A stretch of DNA of 64,000 nt from Paenibacillus sp. E222 (lineage in GTDB: Bacteria; Bacillota; Bacilli; Paenibacillales; Paenibacillaceae). Location of the stretch: positions 5,518,001 through 5,582,000 of the forward strand of contig NZ_CP058552.1 in NCBI RefSeq assembly GCF_013401555.1, read 5' to 3'. Each line of letters begins with the position of its first letter. Within the stretch, counting starts at the first letter, position 1. The notes beneath the pieces are model-generated. The model saw only the letters and a list, made by a program, of their open reading frames with translations, did no database searches and was not told the origin of the DNA. The translations under genes and the position numbers were made by a program. Shown here one piece after another: positions 1 to 9,311 of the stretch.

Positions 1-2718
1 AAAGCCGGTCATGACCGCAGCTTCTGCGATCGCACCTGCCAGTGTATTTTTGTCCGTGGATGCATATTCTCCCACAAATACCTTGGATGTCTCTGTCCAA
101 TCCATACTGCCGTCTTCATGATAAGCCCGCTCATAATAGTTGTACCGATCCACGTTGTTCAGCAAATAGTCATTGGAGCGATAGTAGTGCTCATCCGCAA
201 TGGTATCCATATAGTTGTCCTGATTCTCATACCAAGTGATCGTCTCTTCGATGACCTCTTTGCCATCTGCAAAAGCCACCTGAGCTGATCCGGTCAGATT
301 GCCGCTCAGGAATTTCCAGCCCTGCTGGTACGCATCATCGTCTGCCTGGGCGCCGACTGTCGATATGATATGAAGCTCATGATCAGGATAATTACGTTTC
401 ATATACTCATCTATTGACGTCTTGAAGACTTCAAAGTTGGCAAAAAATTCGGTTCCCCAGTTCTCATTGCCCACGCCAAGATAACGCAGATCGAATGGTT
501 CAGGATGTCCCATGCTGCTTCGGATGGCAGCCCATTCGTTATGTTCAATATCCGTGCTGAGCGCGAAATCGATCAGATCTGTAAAGTTTCGGATATAATA
601 ATCCCTCAAAGCGCCACCCGCCGGATGTGCGTAATCTGAACGAGCCTGGCACAGGACGCCGCAGGCCATAACCGGAACCGGAGCAGCATTCAAATCTTCT
701 GCCAGTTGGAAATACTCCATATAGCCGAGACCCATCGTCATCATGTAACCCCAGACGTTATAGTTCTCTTTGCGGAGCTCCACCGCTCCAACCGAATCCT
801 TCCAGTCATACACATTGTCCCAAATGAACGAACCTTCGGAAATACATCCCCCCGGAAAACGCAGAAACTTCGGATGCAGATCGACTAGGGCCTGAACCAG
901 ATCTTTCCGGAGTCGATAGTTCGGATTCCCGGTGTAGTTGGCATGTGCTGAAGCGGATACACCCTGCTCTTTCGGATCGGCTCCCCATACATTCTGCGGA
1001 ATCAACGACACCATGTCGATGGAAATGTCTCCTTCAAAGGTAAGTGCCAATTGCCCCAGCGCGGTCTCCGTCCCGGTCAGGGTCACTTTCGAATGGGGGC
1101 TATGGGAAGAATTGGGATGAGTCAACACATGGCTGCCACTTGCATGGCCGCTGATTTCGGCATGGGCTACAAGGACGCGGGTATCGGAATAGGCAATCCC
1201 GTACTTCTTCCATGTGTTACCACCCTCAACTTGCAGCGTAACTGAATCACTGATAGCTTCACCGTTACCGTCCTGCAATTGAATCGTAATCGTCCCCGCG
1301 GATACTGCCTTGGCCCAGACGGTAAAATCATATGCCTCTCCTTTCTGGATGGACATGGCACAATGCTGATTGGAATCCGAGAATCCGCGATTTCGAATGG
1401 TCGCACCCGTCTGAACCGTTACATAATAAGCGTTCACTTCCGGGTCTTCTACGTTAAGATGAGTGTTTATTCCATCGGTATGCTGTACGATCATTTTCTC
1501 GGTATCCCCTGACCAGGCAAACAAAGGATCACGGTTCCGGCCTGTCGAACAACCACATTCGCCAGAGTCATGCGAGTACGTATCGAATGCAAAGGATTCG
1601 AACGAACGGTTCTGAACTAACTCCGCATAGATTCCCCCATCTGCTGCATTGTTGATATCCTCGTAGAACAGGCCGTACATCACTTCACTAATATCCGCCA
1701 CATGCTGGTCCCCATGGATTGTAACGGTATAAGGCGGAAGATGTTCTGGCACAACGGACACATCAAAACTTTTGTTCAGCGTATTCCCACCTTTGGTTAA
1801 AAGTGCGTTCAAACGAATCTCCTGTGCTGAGCTCAGAGGTTGAACTGCTCCATTCGCTGACAGAACTTCTGGCTGACTTGAGTTCCATTGAACGTTTACC
1901 TTGCCCCCCAGTAAATCTAAAGGCAATGACACATCTTTGGTAATAATCCGGGCTGGAGCAGACAAATATTTATCTCCTGCCAGCTTCACGATCTCTTCAT
2001 CCGTCAGGGACTCGCACATGACTTCGATCACTTCATCCATGGACAGAGCGGCCTGATAAATCCGAAAATCGGACAGCGAGCCTGCAAAGTCCACATCTGC
2101 CGCATACTGAGAGCGTCCAATATAATTGCGGCTATAATTCGCTGGCTCTACGAAGGAATCAAACCATTTGCGCAGCTTGGCATAATTGCCACTGGATGTC
2201 TGACTGATGGAACCGTCAGCCACCTTCTCACCATTCACATATACAATGGGACCCGCACTGCTGCGTGTGCCGCCCTGACTGCCAGCTACGGACAAAGCAA
2301 TATGCATCCATTCCCCACTGGCAAATCCGCGTCCCGGGTCTACAACCAGATCATCGCCTGCATATAACGTGCCTCGCATCTGACGAGTCAGAAATAAATA
2401 GGGACCCTTCTCGCCTTTACCGAAGTCGAAAATCCGCTCCCACACATTTGATCCCTTGCCCAAATGGACCCATGCTGCAACCGTCACTCCAGTGTTGTCG
2501 CTTACATTTTGCAGTAAATTCGAAGGCAGCTCCAAATAGGATGTTCCGTTCGATCCTCCGGTAAAAGTCACCGCCCATCTGCCATTCACTTCAGAAATGT
2601 GGGGCGATTTCTCTCCTGCAGCAGCTCCAACGTGCCCGTTCCCTGAACTATCCTTGCCAATGTCGGCTGCATCTTCAAACTTGTAGTGTGCAATTAGTTG
2701 ATTATGAAATGTAGTCAT
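1..2718 (-). CDS. GH51 alpha-L-arabinofuranosidase with N-terminal LamG domain (3' end outside window)
   Basis: This gene should remove terminal alpha-L-arabinofuranosyl residues from arabinan or arabinoxylan pieces. The 906 residues visible run off the window start in an open frame. Residues about 1-215 form a LamG/concanavalin-like domain, about 225-310 an atrophied Ig-like domain, and the rest a GH51 catalytic region. E752 in GNEN is the expected acid/base and E884 in VGEYAS the expected nucleophile. Both are present. ATG at 2718 is preferred over ATG at 2724 because the GGAGGA site ends six bases before it. No signal peptide is visible, so the enzyme is probably cytoplasmic, unlike its divergent GH43 neighbour. 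The GH51 assignment is strong; substrate preference is inferred. Confidence 0.88.
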   Translation of the reverse strand, partial: MTTFHNQLIAHYKFEDAADIGKDSSGNGHVGAAAGEKSPHISEVNGRWAVTFTGGSNGTSYLELPSNLLQNVSDNTGVTVAAWVHLGKGSNVWERIFDFGKGEKGPYLFLTRQMRGTLYAGDDLVVDPGRGFASGEWMHIALSVAGSQGGTRSSAGPIVYVNGEKVADGSISQTSSGNYAKLRKWFDSFVEPANYSRNYIGRSQYAADVDFAGSLSDFRIYQAALSMDEVIEVMCESLTDEEIVKLAGDKYLSAPARIITKDVSLPLDLLGGKVNVQWNSSQPEVLSANGAVQPLSSAQEIRLNALLTKGGNTLNKSFDVSVVPEHLPPYTVTIHGDQHVADISEVMYGLFYEDINNAADGGIYAELVQNRSFESFAFDTYSHDSGECGCSTGRNRDPLFAWSGDTEKMIVQHTDGINTHLNVEDPEVNAYYVTVQTGATIRNRGFSDSNQHCAMSIQKGEAYDFTVWAKAVSAGTITIQLQDGNGEAISDSVTLQVEGGNTWKKYGIAYSDTRVLVAHAEISGHASGSHVLTHPNSSHSPHSKVTLTGTETALGQLALTFEGDISIDMVSLIPQNVWGADPKEQGVSASAHANYTGNPNYRLRKDLVQALVDLHPKFLRFPGGCISEGSFIWDNVYDWKDSVGAVELRKENYNVWGYMMTMGLGYMEYFQLAEDLNAAPVPVMACGVLCQARSDYAHPAGGALRDYYIRNFTDLIDFALSTDIEHNEWAAIRSSMGHPEPFDLRYLGVGNENWGTEFFANFEVFKTSIDEYMKRNYPDHELHIISTVGAQADDDAYQQGWKFLSGNLTGSAQVAFADGKEVIEETITWYENQDNYMDTIADEHYYRSNDYLLNNVDRYNYYERAYHEDGSMDWTETSKVFVGEYASTDKNTLAGAIAEAAVMTGF

Positions 2719-3105
2719 GTTCATTCCTCCTATGTAGCATAAATTATCGTAGGTAAGTCTTCTTTAATTCGTATAAATATAAATTGATTAATAAATTTAT
2801 AAACACATGATCTAATCGTATAGTATCTTATTCCGCGTAAAGATTTCAATCCCAAAATCACAAAAATCCTTTGTATGATAGGAATTATTTCGAATACATC
2901 GACCTTTTGCCTATCTCCCTTTCCATCTTAAAGTCACTCTAACCCTGATATTTATGGTTTACAAACATATAAATTGATTGATAATATATCAAATGAAAGC
3001 GCTTGATAATTGATGAGAACCCAAAGGAGGGCTGCCCGACCAAATAACGTTTATGGCAATGCATAGGGTTATTTTTCATTTCAGGTATTGGGAAAGGGGA
3101 AACGT
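2719..3105. promoter_or_regulatory. Divergent control region of the arabinan genes with operator candidates
   Basis: This 387-bp AT-rich gap holds the promoters of the GH51 and GH43 genes. A perfect 6+6 inverted repeat (TTGATA, 3-base spacer, TATCAA) lies at 2978-2992. Immediately after it, at 2994-3007, TGAAAGCGCTTGAT matches the left half of the CcpA catabolite-response consensus but not the right half. The arrangement suggests local-regulator and carbon-catabolite control. No regulator gene is adjacent, so the binding proteins are inferred. Confidence 0.45.
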
Positions 3106-5520
3106 ATGAAACGTTATTGGGTAAGCGTACTTCACATTTCTTTACTGAGCTCTGCACTACTTACGACAACAGCTTTGGCTCCTGTCTCCGTATTCGCGGA
3201 CAGTCCGGGGGCAATCAGTTCCAGCCCGCAAGTTTCCACATCCATTGAAAATGCGGTTCCAGCATTCAGGAATGTTTCCGTTCATGACCCTTCCGTTATT
3301 AAGGTGGGTGATACCTTTTATATTTTTGGTTCACATCTTCAAGTGGCAAAGTCCAAGGATTTGATGAATTGGGATTCGGTCGCATCCGGAGTTACGGATG
3401 ACAACCCTGTTGTCCCTAATGTAACCAAGGAATTCGCTGAAGCCCTGCAATGGGCGCAGACGGATACGTTATGGGCAGCAGATGTCATCCAGTTGGCGGA
3501 TGGCAAATTCTATATGTACTATAATGCGTGCAAAGGGGACTCTCCCCGCTCAGCGTTAGGCGTTGCTGTGGCAGACAACATTGAGGGGCCTTATAAGGAT
3601 CAGGGTATTCTGCTCAAATCCGGCATGTGGGATGAGATCAGTGAGGATGGCACCATATATGATGCAACCATACATCCGAATGTGGTCGATCCCGATGTAT
3701 TTTTCGATAAAAACGGCAAGCTCTGGATGGTATACGGTTCCTATTCCGGGGGGATTTTCATCCTGGAGATGGACGAAACGACGGGGAAACCACTCCCTAA
3801 TCAGGGTTATGGCAAAAAACTGACTGGAGGCAATCACAGCCGAATTGAAGCACCTTATATGCTCTATAGTCCCGAAACCGACTATTATTATCTGTATCTG
3901 TCCTATGGCGGATTGGGTGCTGACGGGGGATATAATATTCGGGTAGCTCGCTCCAAAACACCTGACGGCCCTTTCCTCGATGCTGAAGGAAACGATATGA
4001 TCAACGTCAAGGCGGACAAGGACAAACCCTTGTTTGATGACCGCTCGATCGAGCCTTTTGGCGTCAAATTGCTGGGGAACTTCCTGTTTCAAAGACAGAT
4101 CGGTGACCCAGGCACAGGTCAAGGTATCGGCTATGTATCACCAGGACATAACTCCGCTTATGTTGACGCTGAAACGGGAAAACAATTTCTGATCTTCCAT
4201 TCCCGCTTTCCAGGACGCGGAGAAGAGCATGAAGTACGCGTACATGAGATGCATATGAACTCGGAAGGATGGCCTGTCGTTTCTCCTTACCGCTATGCGG
4301 CACTAGAAGAAAACACTGCCGAACTGACAACCCAGGAGGTTGCTGGTCAGTACAAATGGGTAAATCACGGGAAGGAAATCACGCCCGAGATCAAATCTTC
4401 ACAGACTGTTCAGTTCACAGCAGATGGGCAGATTAGTGGTGCGGTGACAGGAACATGGAGTCTTGAAGCAGACAATCAGGTGCAAATCACATCGAATAAT
4501 GTTGTGTATAAAGGTGTCTTCACGCATGAATGGGAGCCAGATTCCCAAAAGGCGGTTCTGACCTTTAGCGCTCTCTCCTCCTCTGGCGTGGCAATCTGGG
4601 GAAGTCAGATGGCTGCAATGAAGGATCAGGATATTGTCAATGCGGTGAAAAAGGATCTGAGTATCGGCGACACAGGGAACGTATTCTTCAACCTGTCCCT
4701 CCCGATCAAGGGAACTCGTGATGCAGAGATTACGTGGAAATCCTCCAACACCTCTGCGCTGTCCGCTACCGGAGTAGTGAATCGTCCTCGCACGGGTAAG
4801 GGAGATGCCAAGGTGGCATTAACGGCAACGATTCGCAAAGGTAGTGCGGTAAGCTCCAAATCGTTTAACGTTATCATTCCACATCAAGCGGTTAGTCCTT
4901 TGCTTGGAGAATATACTTTTGAACAAAAGAAACTTGCCAAAATCGCACAGGATTTCAGCAAAAATAAATATCATGGACAAGCCTTTAATGTGGTGACTTC
5001 TGCTATTAGCAGCAAGGATCAGGCTGCTGCTTTTAATGGAACCGACAGCTACATCCAGCTGCCCGGAATCATTACCGATACGAACGATTTTACCTTTAGT
5101 GCATGGGTCAACTGGAGTGGCGGCGGAGCCTGGCAGCGAATTTTCGACTTTGGAAATGGCCTGACCCGACATATGTTCCTTACTCCCGCTCAGCATACCG
5201 GAGCTCTGCAATTCACCATTCATAATCAGGGACGGGATCAGAGCCTGATTGCTGCTGAACCGCTGCCCTCCAATCAATGGATGCATGTCGCTGTTACCCT
5301 TCAGGGAAATACCGGCACGTTGTACGTGAATGGAAAAGCTGTAGCAAGCAGCACGGAAATCACGTTTAACCCGAAGGATCTGCAAGTGACGGAAGCTTAT
5401 TTGGGCAAAAGCCGCTATACAGCCGATCCTTTCTATAAAGGCTCAATGGATAACGTAAAAGTATATGATAAAGCGTTAACCTCTACAGAAATTCAGCGTC
5501 TGGCAAAAGAAAAGCCTTAA
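3106..5520 (+). CDS. Secreted GH43 endo-1,5-alpha-L-arabinanase with Ig-like and LamG modules
   Basis: Expected to cut the alpha-1,5 backbone of arabinan outside the cell. The 804-residue protein begins with a signal peptide (h-region about 6-25, likely cleavage VFA|D after residue 31). The GH43 five-blade domain follows: HDPSV with catalytic D61, a VDPDVFF segment, and SRIEAPYM carrying the probable acid glutamate. A beta-rich GH43 C-terminal domain, an atrophied Ig-like domain and a C-terminal LamG domain follow. ATG 3106 is chosen over an in-frame TTG at 3088 because AAAGGGGA lies five bases upstream and the signal peptide begins there. The Ig and LamG modules resemble those of the divergent GH51 enzyme, but in the opposite order relative to the catalytic domain. 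Confidence 0.9.
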   Translation: MKRYWVSVLHISLLSSALLTTTALAPVSVFADSPGAISSSPQVSTSIENAVPAFRNVSVHDPSVIKVGDTFYIFGSHLQVAKSKDLMNWDSVASGVTDDNPVVPNVTKEFAEALQWAQTDTLWAADVIQLADGKFYMYYNACKGDSPRSALGVAVADNIEGPYKDQGILLKSGMWDEISEDGTIYDATIHPNVVDPDVFFDKNGKLWMVYGSYSGGIFILEMDETTGKPLPNQGYGKKLTGGNHSRIEAPYMLYSPETDYYYLYLSYGGLGADGGYNIRVARSKTPDGPFLDAEGNDMINVKADKDKPLFDDRSIEPFGVKLLGNFLFQRQIGDPGTGQGIGYVSPGHNSAYVDAETGKQFLIFHSRFPGRGEEHEVRVHEMHMNSEGWPVVSPYRYAALEENTAELTTQEVAGQYKWVNHGKEITPEIKSSQTVQFTADGQISGAVTGTWSLEADNQVQITSNNVVYKGVFTHEWEPDSQKAVLTFSALSSSGVAIWGSQMAAMKDQDIVNAVKKDLSIGDTGNVFFNLSLPIKGTRDAEITWKSSNTSALSATGVVNRPRTGKGDAKVALTATIRKGSAVSSKSFNVIIPHQAVSPLLGEYTFEQKKLAKIAQDFSKNKYHGQAFNVVTSAISSKDQAAAFNGTDSYIQLPGIITDTNDFTFSAWVNWSGGGAWQRIFDFGNGLTRHMFLTPAQHTGALQFTIHNQGRDQSLIAAEPLPSNQWMHVAVTLQGNTGTLYVNGKAVASSTEITFNPKDLQVTEAYLGKSRYTADPFYKGSMDNVKVYDKALTSTEIQRLAKEKP

Positions 5521-5561
5521 TTTATTCAAAGCCTTACGCATGGAATTGATTTGAAATAACA

Positions 5562-5610
5562 AAAACGCCAATCTATCGGTCGAATTCACAGACTGTTGTA
5601 TTGGCGTTTT
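5562..5610. terminator. Bidirectional intrinsic terminator
   Basis: AAAACGCCAAT at 5562 pairs with ATTGGCGTTTT ending at 5610. A/T runs on both sides suit the convergent GH43 and XRE genes. Confidence 0.8.
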
Positions 5611-5618
5611 ATTTCATT

Positions 5619-6173
5619 TCACTTTGAATAATGAATGACCATGCTTAATTTATTCGCAGAGGCTCCCGAATTTTTATAGCCATGAGCCTTATCCGCGCGA
5701 AAACGAATCGACTCCCCTTGTTTTACCGTATAATCCTCCTCCCCAACCCGAATCGTTACTTCTCCTTCAAAAACCGTAATAAATTCCTCTGCCCCTTCTA
5801 TATGCGGTTCAGCATTCAAAGAAGACTCTTCATCCATTTCCATCATGTACATTTCAAAACGCCGCCCCTCTTCGAAGGTAAAATGCGGATAAATGCGAAT
5901 CTTCCCCTCATCCTCCATCAATGCTTGAATATCACTGCCAGTTACAACTGTAGTATCCGACTTCGGCTCGTGGATCAAGGCGGTAAAAGAAATTTTCAGG
6001 CCGTTTGCAATTTTCCAGACTGTCGCAATTGTAGGGTTGGATTCACCCCTTTCAATCTGACCAAGCATCGTCTTGCTGATTCCCGACATCTCGGCAACCT
6101 TGTCCAGACTAAGCTTTCTTTGTTCCCTGAGCTGCTTCAGATTCTGTGCCAGAACAACATTAATGTTTTTCAT
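5619..6173 (-). CDS. XRE-family regulator with C-terminal cupin domain
   Basis: A 184-residue transcription factor. Residues about 8-62 form a Cro/C1-type helix-turn-helix (LSLDKVAEMSGISKTMLGQI region). Residues about 105-180 form a cupin barrel with the usual HIEGAEEF and GESIRFRADKAHGYKN strands, where a small ligand would bind. This two-domain layout is common in repressors sitting next to an amino-acid or amine exporter, which fits the divergent LysE gene. The start has AGAGGTG nine bases upstream. It probably regulates itself and the exporter through the repeats in the shared upstream region. The ligand is unknown. Confidence 0.87.
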   Translation of the reverse strand: MKNINVVLAQNLKQLREQRKLSLDKVAEMSGISKTMLGQIERGESNPTIATVWKIANGLKISFTALIHEPKSDTTVVTGSDIQALMEDEGKIRIYPHFTFEEGRRFEMYMMEMDEESSLNAEPHIEGAEEFITVFEGEVTIRVGEEDYTVKQGESIRFRADKAHGYKNSGASANKLSMVIHYSK

Positions 6174-6211
6174 TATTAAGTCACCTCTGTTTGAAAAATT
6201 ATATTGTGCTA

Positions 6212-6261
6212 TATAGCGTACATATTGTACAATTATAAAGAACGTGCGTTATAACGTACAT
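6212..6261. promoter_or_regulatory. Repeated operator candidate between XRE-cupin and LysE genes
   Basis: TATAGCGTACAT at 6212-6223 recurs as TATAACGTACAT at 6250-6261, 38 bp apart on the same strand. Palindromes overlap each copy: GTACA-TAT-TGTAC at 6218-6230 and CGTTATAACG at 6247-6256. The adjacent XRE-cupin protein is the obvious candidate binder; this is inference. Confidence 0.5.
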
Positions 6262-6306
6262 TCCATTTAAATATAACATACAAGAAGAATGAAATGTGGA
6301 GGACTT

Positions 6307-6888
6307 ATGAATATCTTACCGTTACTGACTTACGCAATTGTGGCTTCATTCACTCCGGGTCCCAACAACATCATCGCCATGACGCATGCAAGAAACGAAG
6401 GATTCAAAAAAATTGTTCCGTTTATTGCCGGCGTAGCAGCTGGCTGCCTGCTTATTATGTTTCTGTCCAGTTATTTCAACCTTATTCTGCATCAATACAT
6501 CCCTAGGATCAAACCGGTCCTGAACATATTGGGGTGTGTATACATGATCTATTTGGGGATCAAAATTATGCGAAGTAAACCTGTGAATGCCAAAGATCCT
6601 AAGGTCAATCGTTTTACGTTTCTCTTTGGCTTCACCCTGCAATTCATCAACCCCAAAGTCATTCTGTATGGTCTTACGGCCATCTCGGTATTTGTTATGC
6701 CTCTCGGAGACTCTCATGTTCATATGATCGCATTTTCGTTGCTTCTAACCATCATTGGCATTAGTGCCAATATGACTTGGGGGTTATGCGGTATGTTATT
6801 TCAGAGCTTTTTATTGAAATATGAGCGTCCTTTTAATATCGTGATGGGTGTTTTGCTCATCTATAGCGCTTTATCCATTTTAAAATAA
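6307..6888 (+). CDS. LysE/RhtB-family amino-acid exporter
   Basis: A 193-residue inner-membrane protein with about six hydrophobic segments. It carries the family's N-terminal ASFTPGPNNIIAM motif and the internal GFTLQFINPKVILY segment typical of LysE/RhtB exporters of amino acids or their analogues. ATG 6307 is preferred over ATG 6289 because GGAGG at 6298-6302 sits correctly before it. It is divergent from an XRE-cupin regulator that likely controls it. The exported substrate cannot be read from sequence. Confidence 0.87.
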   Translation: MNILPLLTYAIVASFTPGPNNIIAMTHARNEGFKKIVPFIAGVAAGCLLIMFLSSYFNLILHQYIPRIKPVLNILGCVYMIYLGIKIMRSKPVNAKDPKVNRFTFLFGFTLQFINPKVILYGLTAISVFVMPLGDSHVHMIAFSLLLTIIGISANMTWGLCGMLFQSFLLKYERPFNIVMGVLLIYSALSILK

Positions 6889-6901
6889 ATGCAAGAGAAA
6901 A

Positions 6902-6936
6902 AGCGTCCTCCCCTCTCATGAGTTGGACGCTATTTT
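6902..6936. terminator. Intrinsic terminator between convergent genes
   Basis: AGCGTCC and GGACGCT form a 7-bp stem with A-rich and T-rich flanks. It serves the LysE gene and the opposing MBL gene. Confidence 0.75.
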
Positions 6937-6952
6937 ATTTATTTCAAATTAC

Positions 6953-7924
6953 CTAGTTTGATCTCCACCACGGTTGGCTTGGGTAAGCTCCCATATGCAG
7001 TACAACCTTCTCACCGATTTTGGGCGTTGCAATGGAGACATTCAAGGCATGTGCAGCCTTGGTGATCCGTTCAACCGGCTCGTTCCAGGCATGATAAGCA
7101 AGCGTAAATGCGGCCCAATGAATCGGAATGAGCAGCCCTCCCCTTACATCCAAGTGTGCCTGTACCGTTTCTTCCGGCATCATATGAATGTTGGACCAAC
7201 GCTCATCATATTGTCCACATTCCATCAGGGTCAGGTCAAAGGGTCCATACTTACTGCCGATCTCCTTAAAATGAGGACCGTATCCGCTGTCGCCGCTAAA
7301 GAAAACCTTCGTTTCTTGTCCAGCAATAACCCACGAACACCATAGTGTCGAATTGCGGTCCAACAACCCCCTGCCCGAGAAATGTCGCGCCGGCGTGCAG
7401 GCTAATGTCAAACCTTTGAAGGATAGCTCATCCCACCAGTTATGTTCGGTAATCTGTTCCGAGGGCACACCCAGTTGAATCAGTCTTCGACGCACGCCAA
7501 GGGGGACGATAAATCGCTGTGTTTTATTTTTCAATCTGCGGATGGAGGAATAGTCCAGATGATCATAGTGGTCATGCGATATAATGATTGCATCCAAGGC
7601 TGGAAAGTCCTCGGGTTGAATCGGCAGGTTAGTGCTGTATCGTTTCGTACCCGCCCAGGATACAGGAGATGGACGGTTGCCCAGCATCGGATCAAAGAGC
7701 AATCTGTGTCCTTCAATCTCAAGCAAAAATGCGGAATGACCGAACCATGTCACCTGTGGATGATCGGATACATGCAGCGATTCCGCTGGTTCATATTTCT
7801 CCACAGGAATATCACCCGCAGGTCTTCGCTCTATACTTCTCCGCATGGAATCTTTCAACATGCTCACAAGGGAGCTGAAGCTCATACTTGCCGATGTCGG
7901 TACCTGATTTTCGTATTTTGTCAT
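6953..7924 (-). CDS. MBL-fold metal-dependent hydrolase (NAPE-PLD/UlaG-like)
   Basis: A 323-residue cytoplasmic metallo-beta-lactamase-fold hydrolase. The metal-binding HDHYDH motif is at 117-122. Further metal ligands are expected in the TPARHFSGR segment and in FFSGDSGYG. The layout, with TWFGHSAFLLEIEG before the motif and IPIHWAAFTL near the end, resembles the N-acyl-phosphatidylethanolamine phospholipase D / UlaG group. The bacterial substrate is not predictable. It stands alone, with a weak AGAAGG site before the start. Fold assignment is firm, function open. Confidence 0.85.
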   Translation of the reverse strand: MTKYENQVPTSASMSFSSLVSMLKDSMRRSIERRPAGDIPVEKYEPAESLHVSDHPQVTWFGHSAFLLEIEGHRLLFDPMLGNRPSPVSWAGTKRYSTNLPIQPEDFPALDAIIISHDHYDHLDYSSIRRLKNKTQRFIVPLGVRRRLIQLGVPSEQITEHNWWDELSFKGLTLACTPARHFSGRGLLDRNSTLWCSWVIAGQETKVFFSGDSGYGPHFKEIGSKYGPFDLTLMECGQYDERWSNIHMMPEETVQAHLDVRGGLLIPIHWAAFTLAYHAWNEPVERITKAAHALNVSIATPKIGEKVVLHMGAYPSQPWWRSN

Positions 7925-8213
7925 TATTCATACCTTCTGTTCTCTATAATCAGTCATTCAAGCAATAATTCAATCTTGAGTAAAACAGGAGTAATATTAG
8001 CCTTTATATTAAATCATTGCTCGTTTATAATCAATTTGCCTTGAAGAGGTTGAACGTCGAAGATTTAAAGCCCACCGACGAGCATCTCCACAGGACTATA
8101 TCACTAATAACTATTAAAAAAAATAATTAAGGTGGAATTAAGACTCTGTTTTCTCTCCAATAAGATTGGGCATATATGATAGAGAAAATACAACAGAGAG
8201 TATGTGAGAGAAC

Positions 8214-9191
8214 ATGAAAAAGTGGCGCAAGAGATTCGTTAAATTTTTGATATTTGACCTCGTGATCGTTCTATTGCTCCTGAGTACCGGTCTCATCTAC
8301 CAACAAGTGGGTGCGAGAGAGGACGCAAAAATACTTGTCCCTCCTGGAAAGCTGTACAAGGTACATGGTGACAATATGCATTTATACACTGGTGGAGAAG
8401 GTGATGTAACTGTAGTACTTGCCTCCGGCTGGGGTACTGCTAATCCCTATGTGGATTATTATCCATTATATGAAAAGCTCGCTCCCAATACAAAATTCGC
8501 TGTATATGATCGCTTTGGATACGGTTATAGCGATAGGACCGACAAAAAACGTGATGTCGATACTGTGGCCGATGAATTGCACGAGTTATTAGAGGTATCT
8601 GGGCAAAAACCGCCATACGTTCTGGTGGGGCACTCCCTCGGCTCGTTGGAAACGCTCCGGTTTGCGCAAAAATATCCGGATGAAGTACAAGGTATTGTCA
8701 TGATTGATGGTGGAAGTCCAGAACATTACGCCAATGACACTAGCGATACGGCAAGTGTGATTGGTGGCTTCATGAACCAATTCCGGATCAAAACCGGTTT
8801 GCTTCGTTTGAGTTTACAGTCTGACGCTGTTGTGGAAGCCTCCAATGCCAATCGTAATGAGCTGAAACTTGTGCCCGATAATCTGAAGAAATTGGATACC
8901 ACTGCGCTGTTGCACAACTATGGGAATGCGAACACGGTGGATGAGTTACGTGAAATGTCTGCCAATGCCAAAGTTGTCGTTGATAACAAAAAGCCCTTCC
9001 CGTTTCCGCTTACCATACTGACCGCAGATTACTTCGGAGCAAGTGAACCAGAATGGGATAAAACGCAGGCTGAATTTACATCCTGGTCGGAACACTCCAA
9101 ACATGTAACTGTTAAGGATACCGAGCATTATATTCATCAATATCACCCGGATCTTGTTGCCAATGAAATATTGGAACTGGTCAAGAAATAG
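8214..9191 (+). CDS. Membrane-anchored alpha/beta hydrolase
   Basis: A 325-residue hydrolase with one N-terminal membrane segment (about residues 11-30) and an outward-facing catalytic domain by the positive-inside rule. The nucleophile elbow GHSLG places Ser at 141. DRFGYGYSDR near 100 and a C-terminal TEHYIHQYHP segment with the likely catalytic His fit the alpha/beta-hydrolase superfamily. Lipase, esterase or peptidase activity cannot be separated by eye. The ribosome site is weak (GTGAGAG). It is monocistronic and ends at a terminator. Confidence 0.85.
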   Translation: MKKWRKRFVKFLIFDLVIVLLLLSTGLIYQQVGAREDAKILVPPGKLYKVHGDNMHLYTGGEGDVTVVLASGWGTANPYVDYYPLYEKLAPNTKFAVYDRFGYGYSDRTDKKRDVDTVADELHELLEVSGQKPPYVLVGHSLGSLETLRFAQKYPDEVQGIVMIDGGSPEHYANDTSDTASVIGGFMNQFRIKTGLLRLSLQSDAVVEASNANRNELKLVPDNLKKLDTTALLHNYGNANTVDELREMSANAKVVVDNKKPFPFPLTILTADYFGASEPEWDKTQAEFTSWSEHSKHVTVKDTEHYIHQYHPDLVANEILELVKK

Positions 9192-9261
9192 ACTCCCTGA
9201 ACCAACATTGAATAAGCAGTACAAGGAAACGTTAAAAAAGCAATACCATTTTTTCAACATA

Positions 9262-9296
9262 AAACCCTAACGATTCGGGTAATCGTTAGGGTTTTT
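9262..9296. terminator. Bidirectional intrinsic terminator
   Basis: AACCCTAACGATT and AATCGTTAGGGTT form a near-perfect 13-bp stem with A and T runs. It separates the convergent hydrolase and kinase-like genes. Confidence 0.88.
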
Positions 9297-9311
9297 ATTT
9301 CGTTAAAATCG

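Noticed and set aside
3556..4122. 188-residue frame opposite the GH43 gene
   Set aside because: Shadow of a strongly supported glycoside hydrolase, with no recognisable motifs.
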